A stretch of 11,091 nucleotides of DNA from Hyphomicrobiaceae bacterium UBA4460 (GTDB lineage Bacteria > Pseudomonadota > Alphaproteobacteria > Rhizobiales > Methyloligellaceae), in assembly GCA_002390155.1 (NCBI GenBank), contig DGOS01000059.1, forward strand, positions 1 through 11,091, in the 5' to 3' direction. Of this stretch, positions 1 to 6,407 are shown in pieces. Each line of letters starts with the position of its first letter. The first letter of the stretch is position 1. Below the pieces are notes generated by a model. It saw nothing but the letters and a program-made list of their open reading frames with translations. It was not told the DNA's origin and did no database searches. The translations under genes were made by a program, and so were the position numbers.

Positions 1-37
1 AACCGTCTCGAGGGTTCGAATCCCTCTCTCTCCGCCA
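1..37 (+). tRNA. tRNA-Ser, 3' part only (5' end outside window)
   Basis: The T arm is visible: stem gaggg (10-14), loop ttcgaat (15-21), stem ccctc (22-26). It is followed by the acceptor strand tctctcc (27-33), discriminator G34 and an encoded CCA (35-37). The bases before the T stem (1-9) fit the 3' side of a long class II variable arm. An acceptor strand complementary to GGAGAGA, with G as discriminator, is typical of bacterial tRNA-Ser. The anticodon lies outside the window, so the isoacceptor cannot be told. Confidence 0.85.
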
Positions 38-153
38 GGCACTTGTGCTTTCGCCGCTCCGCTCGCCAAGAAGCGCCTGCCCCCGCCGCCACGATCCTGA
101 CACCGCCAGCTTGGACAATCGGCGCCTGGTCTTGATCGCCCATGGGAGCACCG

Positions 154-879
154 ATGATCACCCTTTACGCCTTTGGATCCGCCTTTGGGCTTCCTGACGT
201 CAGCCCCTTCGTCACCAAGGTCGAAACGCTGCTGAAGATGGCGGATCTCGAATTCGCGGTCGACACGAGCGGCTTCAACAAAGCCCCGAAAGGCAAGCTT
301 CCTTACATCGACGACGACGGCGAAAGAATCGCCGACTCCACCTTCATTGGTTGGCACTTGGAAAAGAAATACGGGGTCGACTTCGACAAGGGGCTCGATG
401 ACGAGCAGCGGGCTGTCGCCTGGGCCTTCGAGAAGATGCTTGAGGACCACACCTATTGGACCGTCTTGCACTCACGCTGGGTCGACGATGCAAACTTCGC
501 GGCCGGGATGGCGCAATTCTTCGAACGCATCCCTTTGCCGATGCGGCTCATTGTTCCACGTATGGCGCGCCGGCAGATCAAGGCCGAGCTGCGGGGCCAA
601 GGCATGGGGCGTCACGCGCAAGAAGAGATTGTCGCGCTCGGGAAACAGTCGCTCGATGCCGCGGCCGCGTTTCTTGCCGGCAAGCCATATATGATGGGAG
701 ACGAGCCGACCGGGCTCGACGCCACGGCATTCGCATTTTTTGCCGGCGCCCTCTGTCCGCTGTTCGAGACACCTTTGCGCGAAGCCGCGGAGCGGCACGC
801 CAATCTCAAGGCTTATGTCGGCCATATGGCGGGACGCTACTACCCTGATCATACGGAGATCGCCCGCTGGGCCGCTTGA
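154..879 (+). CDS. Glutathione S-transferase-fold protein (metaxin/FAX-like N-domain)
   Basis: This 241-aa soluble protein has a GST layout. A thioredoxin-like N-domain (residues about 1-75) carries the cis-proline segment GKLPYID (47-53) followed by the D-S of IADST (59-63). An all-helical C-domain follows, with a YMMGDEPTGLDATAFAF segment (179-195) that matches the conserved capping-box region of GST C-domains. The usual catalytic Cys/Ser position near the first helix reads PDVSPF (14-19). That form is seen in the GST family related to metaxin and the Drosophila 'failed axon connections' protein rather than in classical detoxifying GSTs. The start is placed at ATG 154 because GGGAG (144-148) lies 5 nt upstream; the earlier in-frame ATG at 142 has no convincing ribosome-binding site. 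It stands alone downstream of tRNA-Ser. Glutathione use and substrate are not predictable. Confidence 0.85.
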   Translation: MITLYAFGSAFGLPDVSPFVTKVETLLKMADLEFAVDTSGFNKAPKGKLPYIDDDGERIADSTFIGWHLEKKYGVDFDKGLDDEQRAVAWAFEKMLEDHTYWTVLHSRWVDDANFAAGMAQFFERIPLPMRLIVPRMARRQIKAELRGQGMGRHAQEEIVALGKQSLDAAAAFLAGKPYMMGDEPTGLDATAFAFFAGALCPLFETPLREAAERHANLKAYVGHMAGRYYPDHTEIARWAA

Positions 880-880
880 C

Positions 881-1012
881 GTCGAGCGCCTCGTAAATCT
901 TTGCGATGGTCTCGTAGCGCACGCCGGGCATTTTCCCCGTCCGCAGCCGCGACAGGTTGGATATCCTTGGTTGTCGAAATGACCCCTTGCCCTTGAGCTT
1001 TGGTTTGGCAAG
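881..1012 (-). pseudogene. Possible remnant of a small HTH (XRE-like) gene
   Basis: On the minus strand, between the GST stop and the phosphoesterase start, one frame reads LAKPKLKGKGSF and then ISNLSRLRTGKMPGVRYETI followed by AKIYEALDV. The second part resembles the recognition helix and following helices of a Cro/CI-type HTH (SRLRTGK..GVRYETIAKIYEAL). The frame runs on into the antisense of the GST gene without a natural end and has no start of its own, so it cannot be intact. It shares a 34-bp stretch with the region upstream of fsr. The assignment rests on pattern recognition alone; it could be a chance reading of a noncoding repeat. Confidence 0.35.
976..1009 (+). repeat. 34-bp dispersed repeat, copy 1 (upstream of metallophosphoesterase)
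   Basis: This matches 2518-2551 at 28 of 34 positions in the same orientation. The core cttgcccttgag is identical, and both copies end in ggtttggc. It ends 32 nt before the phosphoesterase ATG. Weaker similarity continues for about 20 nt beyond. On the minus strand it encodes AKPKLKGKGSF, against AKPPLKGKRSF in copy 2. Confidence 0.7.
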
Positions 1013-1041
1013 TCTGCTGCAATGGAGCGCACCCGGGATCG

Positions 1042-2025
1042 ATGACCGACGAAGCCGTTCTTTCACTCCTGGAGAAGCGTCTTGGTCGGCGCCATGCCCG
1101 CCAGCGTCTCGGCGTCGAGAAGGATCACGAGGCGCAGGTCTTCGGCCAGGGCATCAACTTCTTCCACATCGAGAATCTGACGATAGGCCATGCCGTCATC
1201 CGCGCGGTTCTCATGGGCACGGGGCTCTATTGGCGGGGCTTGCGCAACGCGGCGAAAGTTGAAGTCCGCGAAAACCTCATCGACGCGCCCCATCTGCCGG
1301 AAGCCTTCGACGGCTTATCCATTCTCCAGATCAGCGATCTTCACGTCGACATGAGCGAAGGCGCCATGGCACGCCTGATACAGCTCCTCCCGACCATCCA
1401 CTATGATCTGTGCATTCTGACGGGCGACTACCGCGGCAACACCTGGGGCCCCTACGAGCCGTCGCTTGCGGGTATGGAGAAGCTCTGCGCCCAGTTGAAG
1501 GGGCCGGTCTATGGCGTGCTCGGCAATCACGACACAATTCTCATGGTGCCGCGATTGGAGGAGATGGGCGTGAGGATGCTGCTCAACGAGGCCGACACTA
1601 TTGAGCGCGGCGACGAACGCCTCCATCTCGCGGGTGTCGACGATGCGCACTTCTATCGCATGGAGAATATTGAGAAGGCTGCCGACAACATTCCCCATGA
1701 GGAGTTCTCGATCCTCGTCACGCACACACCCGAGATCTATCGTCAGGCCGCCCACGCCGATTTCGATGTGCTGATCAGCGGCCATACTCATGGCGGGCAG
1801 ATCTGCCTTCCCGGCGGCATTCCCATCACCCTAAGCGCCGTGCTGCCGCGCGCGCTCGGTTCTGGACCTTGGCGGCATCATGACATGATCGGCTACACGG
1901 CGGTCGGCGCCGGCTCCTCCGTTGTGCCGGTACGGTTCAACTGTCCGCCCGAGGTCACGCTACATCGCCTGCGGCGTCGCCGAGAGACTACAGTCAGTAA
2001 GGCTCCTCGCGGAGGTTCAGCCTGA
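1042..2025 (+). CDS. Calcineurin-like metallophosphoesterase (YkuE/LpxG-type)
   Basis: This 327-aa predicted dinuclear-metal phosphoesterase has the full motif series in order: ISDLH (D99, H101), TGDY (D129), GNHD (N162, H163), VTHTPE (H228) and GHTHGGQ (H248, H250). The family includes the B. subtilis YkuE-like enzymes and LpxG, which cleaves UDP-2,3-diacylglucosamine in Chlamydia. Which substrate this one uses cannot be read from the sequence. No cleavable signal peptide is visible; the hydrophobic stretch around residues 50-63 could dock on the membrane. The start is placed at ATG 1042 (MTDEAVLSLL), since the upstream in-frame codons fall in the repeat/remnant region and do not look like protein. 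The RBS is weak. Its 3' end overlaps the convergent CarS-like gene by 32 nt. Confidence 0.85.
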   Translation: MTDEAVLSLLEKRLGRRHARQRLGVEKDHEAQVFGQGINFFHIENLTIGHAVIRAVLMGTGLYWRGLRNAAKVEVRENLIDAPHLPEAFDGLSILQISDLHVDMSEGAMARLIQLLPTIHYDLCILTGDYRGNTWGPYEPSLAGMEKLCAQLKGPVYGVLGNHDTILMVPRLEEMGVRMLLNEADTIERGDERLHLAGVDDAHFYRMENIEKAADNIPHEEFSILVTHTPEIYRQAAHADFDVLISGHTHGGQICLPGGIPITLSAVLPRALGSGPWRHHDMIGYTAVGAGSSVVPVRFNCPPEVTLHRLRRRRETTVSKAPRGGSA

Positions 2026-2482
2026 AGAGGATGCGCGACACCGCGAGTTCGCCGACAGCGAAGATTGCCGTGCCGGCCACAATGTCGAGCACGCCTATCG
2101 GCACCAGCCAGCTCGCCGCGATGAACGGCAGAAGCGATTCCGGAATTTGATCGAGCCCGATCGCTTGACTGCTGGGCGCAAGTCCGAACCGCCGTTTGAT
2201 GAAGCTCGACAAGAGGTCGCCTGCCATGGCGCAAGCGGCCACCAAGGCGCCAAGCTCCCAGCCGAGCCCCATCAGCGCCGACACGGCAGGCGTTGTCAGA
2301 AGTGCGGCAACGATGCCGCGGATTGTTTTGGACACACCGAACAGCGGGTGGCCATCTGTGAGCGTCAAACCTCCATCGAGCGGCCAGTCGAGCGCCGTCC
2401 CCATCGCCTTCTTCAAGAAGAGCGGCGCAGCGTTGGCAACGGCGATCAGGACGAGGAGTTGAATAATCAGTAGCGGCTGCAT
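1994..2482 (-). CDS. CarS-like (CDP-archaeol synthase family, DUF46) membrane protein
   Basis: This 162-aa integral membrane protein has about four or five hydrophobic segments. It opens with a transmembrane helix (residues 1-18). Family-type motifs follow: GHPLFGVSKTIRGI (44-57, compare the G-KT-RG motif of CarS), GDLLSSFIKRRFG (88-100) and DQ (111-112). CarS transfers CTP-derived cytidylate to an unsaturated ether lipid in archaea. Short bacterial homologues exist in proteobacteria, and their substrate is, to my knowledge, not settled; a CDP-alcohol lipid step is the natural inference. It is transcribed toward the phosphoesterase and overlaps its last codons. The start ATG (2480-2482) opens directly into the first membrane helix. 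No strong RBS is visible. Confidence 0.75.
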   Translation of the reverse strand: MQPLLIIQLLVLIAVANAAPLFLKKAMGTALDWPLDGGLTLTDGHPLFGVSKTIRGIVAALLTTPAVSALMGLGWELGALVAACAMAGDLLSSFIKRRFGLAPSSQAIGLDQIPESLLPFIAASWLVPIGVLDIVAGTAIFAVGELAVSRILFRLNLREEPY

Positions 2483-2517
2483 GACCCGCTATTTTAGCCC
2501 GCCTGGGCCTGTACGGG

Positions 2518-2551
2518 AAAATGACCTCTTGCCCTTGAGGGGCGGTTTGGC
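2518..2551 (+). repeat. 34-bp dispersed repeat, copy 2 (upstream of fsr)
   Basis: This is the second copy of the element at 976-1009 (28/34 identical, same orientation). It ends 39 nt before the fsr ATG and 36 nt upstream of the carS-like start on the other strand. The minus-strand frame AKPPLKGKRSF is bounded by nearby stops on both sides, so it is not a gene here. It is either a shared leader or promoter element or a gene remnant. Confidence 0.7.
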
Positions 2552-2590
2552 CCAATCCTGCGCACCAGGATTTCAACGGGGTTTCTCCTG

Positions 2591-3841
2591 ATGGCGAGGC
2601 AGACAGGGCACACGGCGCAGGAAGGCGCGGCGGGTCAGCGGACCGCGGTGGCGGTGCTCGCCGCCATCAGCGTGTGCCACATGCTGAACGACGTGATTCA
2701 GTCGCTGATCCTGGCGATCTATCCCATGCTCAAGACGAGCCTTGCGCTCGACTTCGCGCAGATCGGCTTCATCACCTTCACCTTCCAGGCGACCGCGTCG
2801 GTGCTTCAACCGCTCGTCGGTTACGTAACCGACCGCTACCCGACGCCCTACTCGCTGGTGGTCGGCATGGCTTCCTCGCTGGCCGGCCTGATCCTCATCG
2901 CTTTCGCCTCGTCCTACGCGATGGTACTCGGCGCTGCCGCGCTGATCGGCATGGGGTCGTCGGTGTTTCACCCCGAGTCGTCCCGGGTCGCGCGGCTCGC
3001 CTCGGGCGGGCGGCACGGCACGGCACAAGCGGTGTTTCAGGTGGGCGGCAATTTCGGGACCGCGCTCGGACCGCTGCTCGCGGCCTTCATCGTAATTCCC
3101 TACGGGCAAGGCTCGATCGCCTGGTTCTCGGTGGTGGCTCTGCTCGGCATGGCGCTGCTGTCGGTGGTCGGGAACTGGTACGGCAAGGCGCTCAAGTGGA
3201 AACCGGTCTCTCATCCCGAAGAACGCGAGGCGATTGCCGCGCTTGGCCGCCGCGAGGTGGCGCGGGCAATCGCCATCCTGGTCACGCTCACCTTCTCCAA
3301 GCACTTCTATCTGGCCTCGATCGCGAGCTTCTACATCTTCTATCTGGTCCAAACTTTCGACCTGACGGTGCAGTCGGCGCAGCTGTTCCTGTTCCTGTTC
3401 CTCGGTGCCGTGGCGGCAGGCACCGTAATCGGCGGTCCCATCGGTGATCGCATCGGCACGCGCCGCGTGATCTGGTGGTCGATCCTCGGCGTGCTGCCTT
3501 TCACGCTCGCGCTGCCTTATGTGGGCTTGGTGGGCACGGCCATACTCAGCGTGGTGATCGGCCTTATCCTGGCGTCCGCTCACCCGGCCATCATTGTCTA
3601 TGCGCAAAGCCTGTTGCCGGGCCGCGTGGGCATGGTGGCGGGGCTGTTCTTCGGCCTCGCGTTCGGCATTGCCGGCATCGGGGCGGCGCTGCTCGGCCGG
3701 CTGGCCGACGCCACGAGCATCACCTTCGTCTATCACGTGTGCGCATTTTTGCCGGCGATCGGGCTGCTTGCGGCGTTCTTGCCAGAGATGTCAAAGGCGA
3801 AGCCTCGGAAGCGGCAGAAGAAACGCCCCGCCACCCGCTGA
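2591..3841 (+). CDS. fsr: MFS transporter, fosmidomycin-resistance (Fsr) family
   Basis: This 416-aa transporter of the major facilitator superfamily is close in length to E. coli Fsr. Twelve hydrophobic segments are apparent, with a central loop at about 200-225. Fsr-type features include the helix 1 region HMLNDVIQSLILAIYPMLK (30-48), QIGFITFTFQATASVLQPL (57-75), the first MFS motif A variant GYVTDRYP (77-84), GSSVFHPESSR (122-132) and the second motif A GPIGDRIGTRRV (282-293). The C-terminus is strongly basic (KAKPRKRQKKRPATR). Fsr exports fosmidomycin when overproduced; the physiological substrate is unknown. ATG 2591 has acgggg (2576-2581) 9 nt upstream. No resistance genes or mobile elements adjoin it, so it is probably a core-genome efflux gene. 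Confidence 0.88.
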   Translation: MARQTGHTAQEGAAGQRTAVAVLAAISVCHMLNDVIQSLILAIYPMLKTSLALDFAQIGFITFTFQATASVLQPLVGYVTDRYPTPYSLVVGMASSLAGLILIAFASSYAMVLGAAALIGMGSSVFHPESSRVARLASGGRHGTAQAVFQVGGNFGTALGPLLAAFIVIPYGQGSIAWFSVVALLGMALLSVVGNWYGKALKWKPVSHPEEREAIAALGRREVARAIAILVTLTFSKHFYLASIASFYIFYLVQTFDLTVQSAQLFLFLFLGAVAAGTVIGGPIGDRIGTRRVIWWSILGVLPFTLALPYVGLVGTAILSVVIGLILASAHPAIIVYAQSLLPGRVGMVAGLFFGLAFGIAGIGAALLGRLADATSITFVYHVCAFLPAIGLLAAFLPEMSKAKPRKRQKKRPATR

Positions 3842-4187
3842 AGTGCATCCGATTTGACAAGATGATGACGGCTCATCCGCGTGGCGGATCGAACTTGTTC
3901 CAAAAGTGTCTTGGTCTTGTCTTGGGAATTTGCTCCTTGAGCGGCCGGGCGGGCGCAGAATAATTACGCCGATGCTCGACATAACTGTCTGAGTCGCCAA
4001 AGGCGAGACTCTGCAGATGGTTAGGGCTAGAATGACGGCAGTGGTGCCGATGCTGAGGCTGTGTCCGGCGCAATTCCGTACAGTAATGCGTAACTGCCGA
4101 GCGGTGGACGGCGGGCCTTTGTGTGCTTGCGAAACATCCGATTCGGCGTGTCGTTCTGTCGAGGTGCAGTAACCAGAGGGCATTTTG
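3842..4187. other. Intergenic region of about 345 bp without a recognised gene
   Basis: No frame here reads like protein on either strand. Two hairpins are visible. The first is atccgc-gtg-gcggat (3875-3889), 34 nt after the fsr stop; it lacks a T-run, so it is at best a weak terminator. The second is gagtcgcc-aaa-ggcg-ag-actc (3991-4011), with a 2-nt bulge. A promoter-like pair lies between them at 3937-3964. The rest probably forms the leader of the gene at 4188. Confidence 0.5.
3937..3964 (+). promoter_or_regulatory. Candidate sigma70-type promoter
   Basis: ttgagc (3937-3942), a 16-nt spacer and aataat (3959-3964) match the -35 (4/6) and -10 (5/6) consensus. It would give a leader of about 215 nt in front of the gene at 4188, containing the hairpin at 3991-4011. 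Such matches also occur by chance, so this is tentative. Confidence 0.3.
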
Positions 4188-5048
4188 ATGCGTGATATTC
4201 GCGGGGACCTACAAGACCGTGCCAGCTTCCTCAAGGAGCAGCTAAGCGCGGCGCAAGCGCAATTCGAGAAACGTCAAGAACAACTGAAGCGGGAGCACGA
4301 GGCGAGGATCGAGGATCTTCAGTCCGAGTTCGAGGCCGTCACCACGCTCATGGAGCTGGAATACCAGCGGCTGACGGACGCACCCGTCCAAGACGAGCCG
4401 CGGCAGGCGCCGCCGGTGGCGGAGCGCCATCCGGTGCGCGAGGCAGAGCCGGATCGCCGCCCTGCCCCGGAGGCCGAGTACCAGCGCCGCCAGGAGCAGG
4501 AGCCTTATCGTCAGGCGAACGGCCGGGCCACTGAGCCGCAACGCCGCCCGTCACGTGAGCCGGCGCAGTACCGCGCTCCGCATGCAGCGGAGGCCGTGCC
4601 GCAGAGGCGCCCCGGCCCGGTACCGGTTCGCCAAGAGCAAGTTCAGGAGCGTGTTCATGAGCGCGTTCAAGAGCGGGCTCATGAGGACGAGGGCGAGCAG
4701 CGTTCCGCTGCGCCGCAGATCTATCGGCGTGCGCCTTTGGCCGCCGCGCCAGCGCGCGAGGGCGAACACGAACAGCCCCGTCCGGCGGAAAGGGTCTCTC
4801 AAGCACCCCAGCAGCCGCCTCTTGCGGACTTTCTAATTCGCAAGCTTAGCGAGTTGGGCGCTATGACGTTTGAGGACCTCTGCCATATCGCGGTGCAGGA
4901 AGGCTATTTCGCCAATGGCGATGTCGACCGCGGCGTGCACGTCACGCTGACGAACGTCGCGAAGGCAGGCTTCATCCGGCAGCAGCCTGATGGGACGTTC
5001 TCGCCGGCGACGGTCATGGACACGATCCGCCTGCGTCGCGCGATCTAG
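4188..5048 (+). CDS. Unrecognised coiled-coil / low-complexity / winged-helix-like protein
   Basis: This 286-aa protein does not belong to any characterised family I know. Three parts are visible. Residues 8-62 form a heptad-rich, highly charged helix (probable coiled coil, FLKEQLSAAQAQFEKRQ). Residues 65-210 are a disordered Pro/Gln/Arg/Glu-rich linker with VQERVHERVQERAHE-type repeats. Residues 211-286 form a compact C-terminal domain (LADFLIRKLSELGAMTFEDL... VAKAGFIRQQPDGTFSP) whose helix-helix-strand pattern and G-F-I-R...DGTF hairpin resemble a winged helix. ATG 4188 is preferred because AGAGGG (4175-4180) lies 7 nt upstream; the TTG directly before it is not needed. No signal peptide is present, so it is cytoplasmic. 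The architecture suggests a self-associating protein with a nucleic-acid- or protein-binding head, but no function can be assigned. It converges on plsC. Confidence 0.8.
   Translation: MRDIRGDLQDRASFLKEQLSAAQAQFEKRQEQLKREHEARIEDLQSEFEAVTTLMELEYQRLTDAPVQDEPRQAPPVAERHPVREAEPDRRPAPEAEYQRRQEQEPYRQANGRATEPQRRPSREPAQYRAPHAAEAVPQRRPGPVPVRQEQVQERVHERVQERAHEDEGEQRSAAPQIYRRAPLAAAPAREGEHEQPRPAERVSQAPQQPPLADFLIRKLSELGAMTFEDLCHIAVQEGYFANGDVDRGVHVTLTNVAKAGFIRQQPDGTFSPATVMDTIRLRRAI
4641..4688 (+). repeat. 12-bp in-frame tandem repeat, four imperfect copies
   Basis: Units gttcaggagcgt, gttcatgagcgc, gttcaagagcgg and gctcatgaggac follow each other directly. They encode four-residue VQER / VHER / VQER / AHED blocks in the linker of the gene at 4188. 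A period divisible by three keeps the frame if copies are gained or lost. Confidence 0.75.
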
Positions 5049-5055
5049 CAGACAA

Positions 5056-5089
5056 GCGCGCGGCTCGGACTATCGCGAGGGCCGCGCGC
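5056..5089. terminator. GC-rich inverted repeat between convergent genes
   Basis: gcgcgcggc (5056-5064) and gccgcgcgc (5081-5089) form a perfect 9-bp stem with a 16-nt loop. It lies between the stop of the gene at 4188 and the last codons of plsC. There is no T-run on either side, so a bidirectional terminator is plausible but not proven. Confidence 0.35.
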
Positions 5090-5864
5090 GCAACAACTCA
5101 ACGACATCGTTGCGGACTTTCGTCTCCGTGTAGCGCGCCAGCGCTTTGCGGTCCGGGAAGTCGTCGAGCGGCACAGGCGGGCCGATGCGGATATCGGCGT
5201 CGAGCGGCCCAAGGCCGAGCAGCTTCCAGGCATGGCTTGCCATGTCCATGTCTCCGTACCAGGCGACCTGTGGACGGCCGCGCCGTCCCAAGGGCAGGCC
5301 GTGGAGCTTCGTGTAGGTCAGCGCCAGCGTCTGCACCGAAACCTTCGATCCCATGGGCGCACCGCCTGGCGGCTTGACCGCTGCGAACAATGCGGAGCGG
5401 AACGGCACGACGGAGTTGCCATCACTGGACGTCCCTTCTGCGAAGAACACCACGTGGTCTCCCGCTTCCAGGCGCTCCAGGATTTCGTTGGCCTTGGTGC
5501 CCACTTCTGTGCGCCGCTCGCGGTCGACGAACACCGAGCGTTGCAGCTTGGCGAGCCATTTCACGAACGGCCAGGTCGAGACTTCTTGTTTGGCCACGAA
5601 CGAAACGGGCGCGACCGCCGACAGCACCGTGATGTCGAGCCACGAGACATGATTGGAGACGATGAGCACGCCTTGAGACTCCGCGACTTCCCCGTCGACA
5701 TTGAGGCGTATGCCGATGATCCTGCAAACTTGACGGTGGTACCAATGCGGGAAGCTGCGGGCGAAGCGCGAGCCGGTACGCACCAGCAGGTACTGCAGCG
5801 GCATCAAGGGGAGGGTGAAGGCGAAAAATGTCGCCAGCACCAGAAATGCGCGCACGCGTTTCAT
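5070..5864 (-). CDS. 1-acyl-glycerol-3-phosphate acyltransferase family (PlsC/OlsA-like)
   Basis: This 264-aa membrane-associated acyltransferase is predicted to move an acyl group from acyl-ACP or acyl-CoA to a lysolipid. An N-terminal hydrophobic helix (residues 6-28) is followed by the catalytic block NHVSWLD (N71, H72, D77: the NHx4D motif), the substrate block VFVDRERR (111-118) and FAEGTSSDGN (141-150), which is the FPEGTRS-type motif in its alphaproteobacterial form. In this group PlsC makes phosphatidic acid and OlsA completes ornithine lipid; the sequence alone does not separate them, so no symbol is given. The start ATG 5864 lies 36 nt downstream of the stop of the exported four-Cys protein, suggesting co-transcription. 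The RBS is weak (gaaacg). Confidence 0.88.
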   Translation of the reverse strand: MKRVRAFLVLATFFAFTLPLMPLQYLLVRTGSRFARSFPHWYHRQVCRIIGIRLNVDGEVAESQGVLIVSNHVSWLDITVLSAVAPVSFVAKQEVSTWPFVKWLAKLQRSVFVDRERRTEVGTKANEILERLEAGDHVVFFAEGTSSDGNSVVPFRSALFAAVKPPGGAPMGSKVSVQTLALTYTKLHGLPLGRRGRPQVAWYGDMDMASHAWKLLGLGPLDADIRIGPPVPLDDFPDRKALARYTETKVRNDVVELLRARPSR

Positions 5865-5900
5865 CGATATCGTTTCAAGAACGGCCTACCGCGCGTGTGC

Positions 5901-6311
5901 TCAATAGCAGACCCGCTGACCGTAGCGTGTGACGCAAAGACCGCGGAGCTGCGGATCGGCGCGCATTATGGGGACCGGACGAACCCGGCAGTCGGTCTCG
6001 ATTTCGCCGGCGCCCCAGTCGCGGGTCGTGCAGACTTCGCGCGTGGCCGCCGGGACCATGTAGAGGTCGAGTTCGGACGGCATCTTCACCTCGACCTTGG
6101 GTGCCGGCACCACAATCGTTGTGGGGCTTGGAGTCGAGACAGGCTGCGCAGGGCTGGCCGTCACCTCAGTCACAGACGCCGCAGCGTTGTCCGTCTCGAC
6201 CGACTTGTCTTCCTTGGCCACTGGCGCGGCTTCCGGCTCCAGAGCATGCCCGGCGAAGGCCATGCCGCTCAGCAATGTCACGATCGCAGCAAGAACGATG
6301 CGTCTACCCAT
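5901..6311 (-). CDS. Small exported protein with four cysteines, unknown function
   Basis: This 136-aa protein begins with a clear Sec signal peptide (MGRRIVLAAIVTLLSGMAFA, probable cleavage after AFA-20 or GHA-23). An Ala/Pro/Thr/Val-rich linker (24-75) follows. The C-terminal domain has cysteines at 94, 108, 126 and 135 (REVC, TDCRV, GLCV, RVCY), the last next to the C-terminus, so two disulfides in the periplasm are likely. ATG 6311 is chosen because aagggggtgg lies just upstream and the signal peptide starts there. The longer reading from 6377 adds an unsupported polar extension. I recognise no family. It sits between fur and plsC and may be co-transcribed with plsC. Confidence 0.75.
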   Translation of the reverse strand: MGRRIVLAAIVTLLSGMAFAGHALEPEAAPVAKEDKSVETDNAAASVTEVTASPAQPVSTPSPTTIVVPAPKVEVKMPSELDLYMVPAATREVCTTRDWGAGEIETDCRVRPVPIMRADPQLRGLCVTRYGQRVCY

Positions 6312-6354
6312 CACGCCACCCCCTTCTTCATTGATTGACGCTTCGCCAAAATTG

Positions 6355-6371
6355 TCCCGCCGCGCGCGGGA
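6355..6371 (-). terminator. Candidate Rho-independent terminator of fur/mur
   Basis: tcccgc (6355-6360) and gcggga (6366-6371) pair as a 6-bp GC-rich stem with a 5-nt loop, 36 nt beyond the fur stop. In the minus direction the stem is followed by CAATTTT, a short U-tract. It would separate fur from the exported protein gene. Confidence 0.45.
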
Positions 6372-6407
6372 AGTCAAACAGGGTGAAATAGGCGGTATAT
6401 TGCGGCG

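Noticed and set aside
1..153. tRNA-Ser 3' end as an integration site for a mobile element
   Set aside because: No integrase, repeated tRNA end or phage-like gene follows; the next gene is an ordinary GST-family gene.
472..1032. Long minus-strand frame antisense to the GST gene
   Set aside because: Its composition is that of a reversed GC-rich coding frame; the plus-strand GST reading has clear domain motifs. Only the HTH-like stretch outside the GST gene was kept, as a remnant in another frame.
2573..3736. 387-codon minus-strand open frame opposite fsr
   Set aside because: It is rich in Arg, His, Gln, Asp and Glu with no domain pattern, as expected for the antisense of a hydrophobic membrane protein. 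The plus strand encodes a convincing MFS transporter.
3875..3889. Hairpin after fsr as a Rho-independent terminator
   Set aside because: The 6-bp stem with a 3-nt loop is sound, but no T-run follows; it is noted only in the intergenic entry.
3791..4234. 147-codon minus-strand frame over the fsr end and the following gap
   Set aside because: It mixes antisense of fsr with intergenic sequence; there is no ribosome-binding site, domain or sensible composition.
4641..4688. Tandem repeats as a possible CRISPR or iteron array
   Set aside because: The units are 12 bp, directly adjacent, in frame and coding for a charged linker; there are no spacers and no replication genes nearby.
5232..6338. 368-codon plus-strand open frame opposite plsC and the exported protein
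   Set aside because: It spans two clear minus-strand genes and the gap between them, and its sequence shows no protein-family features.
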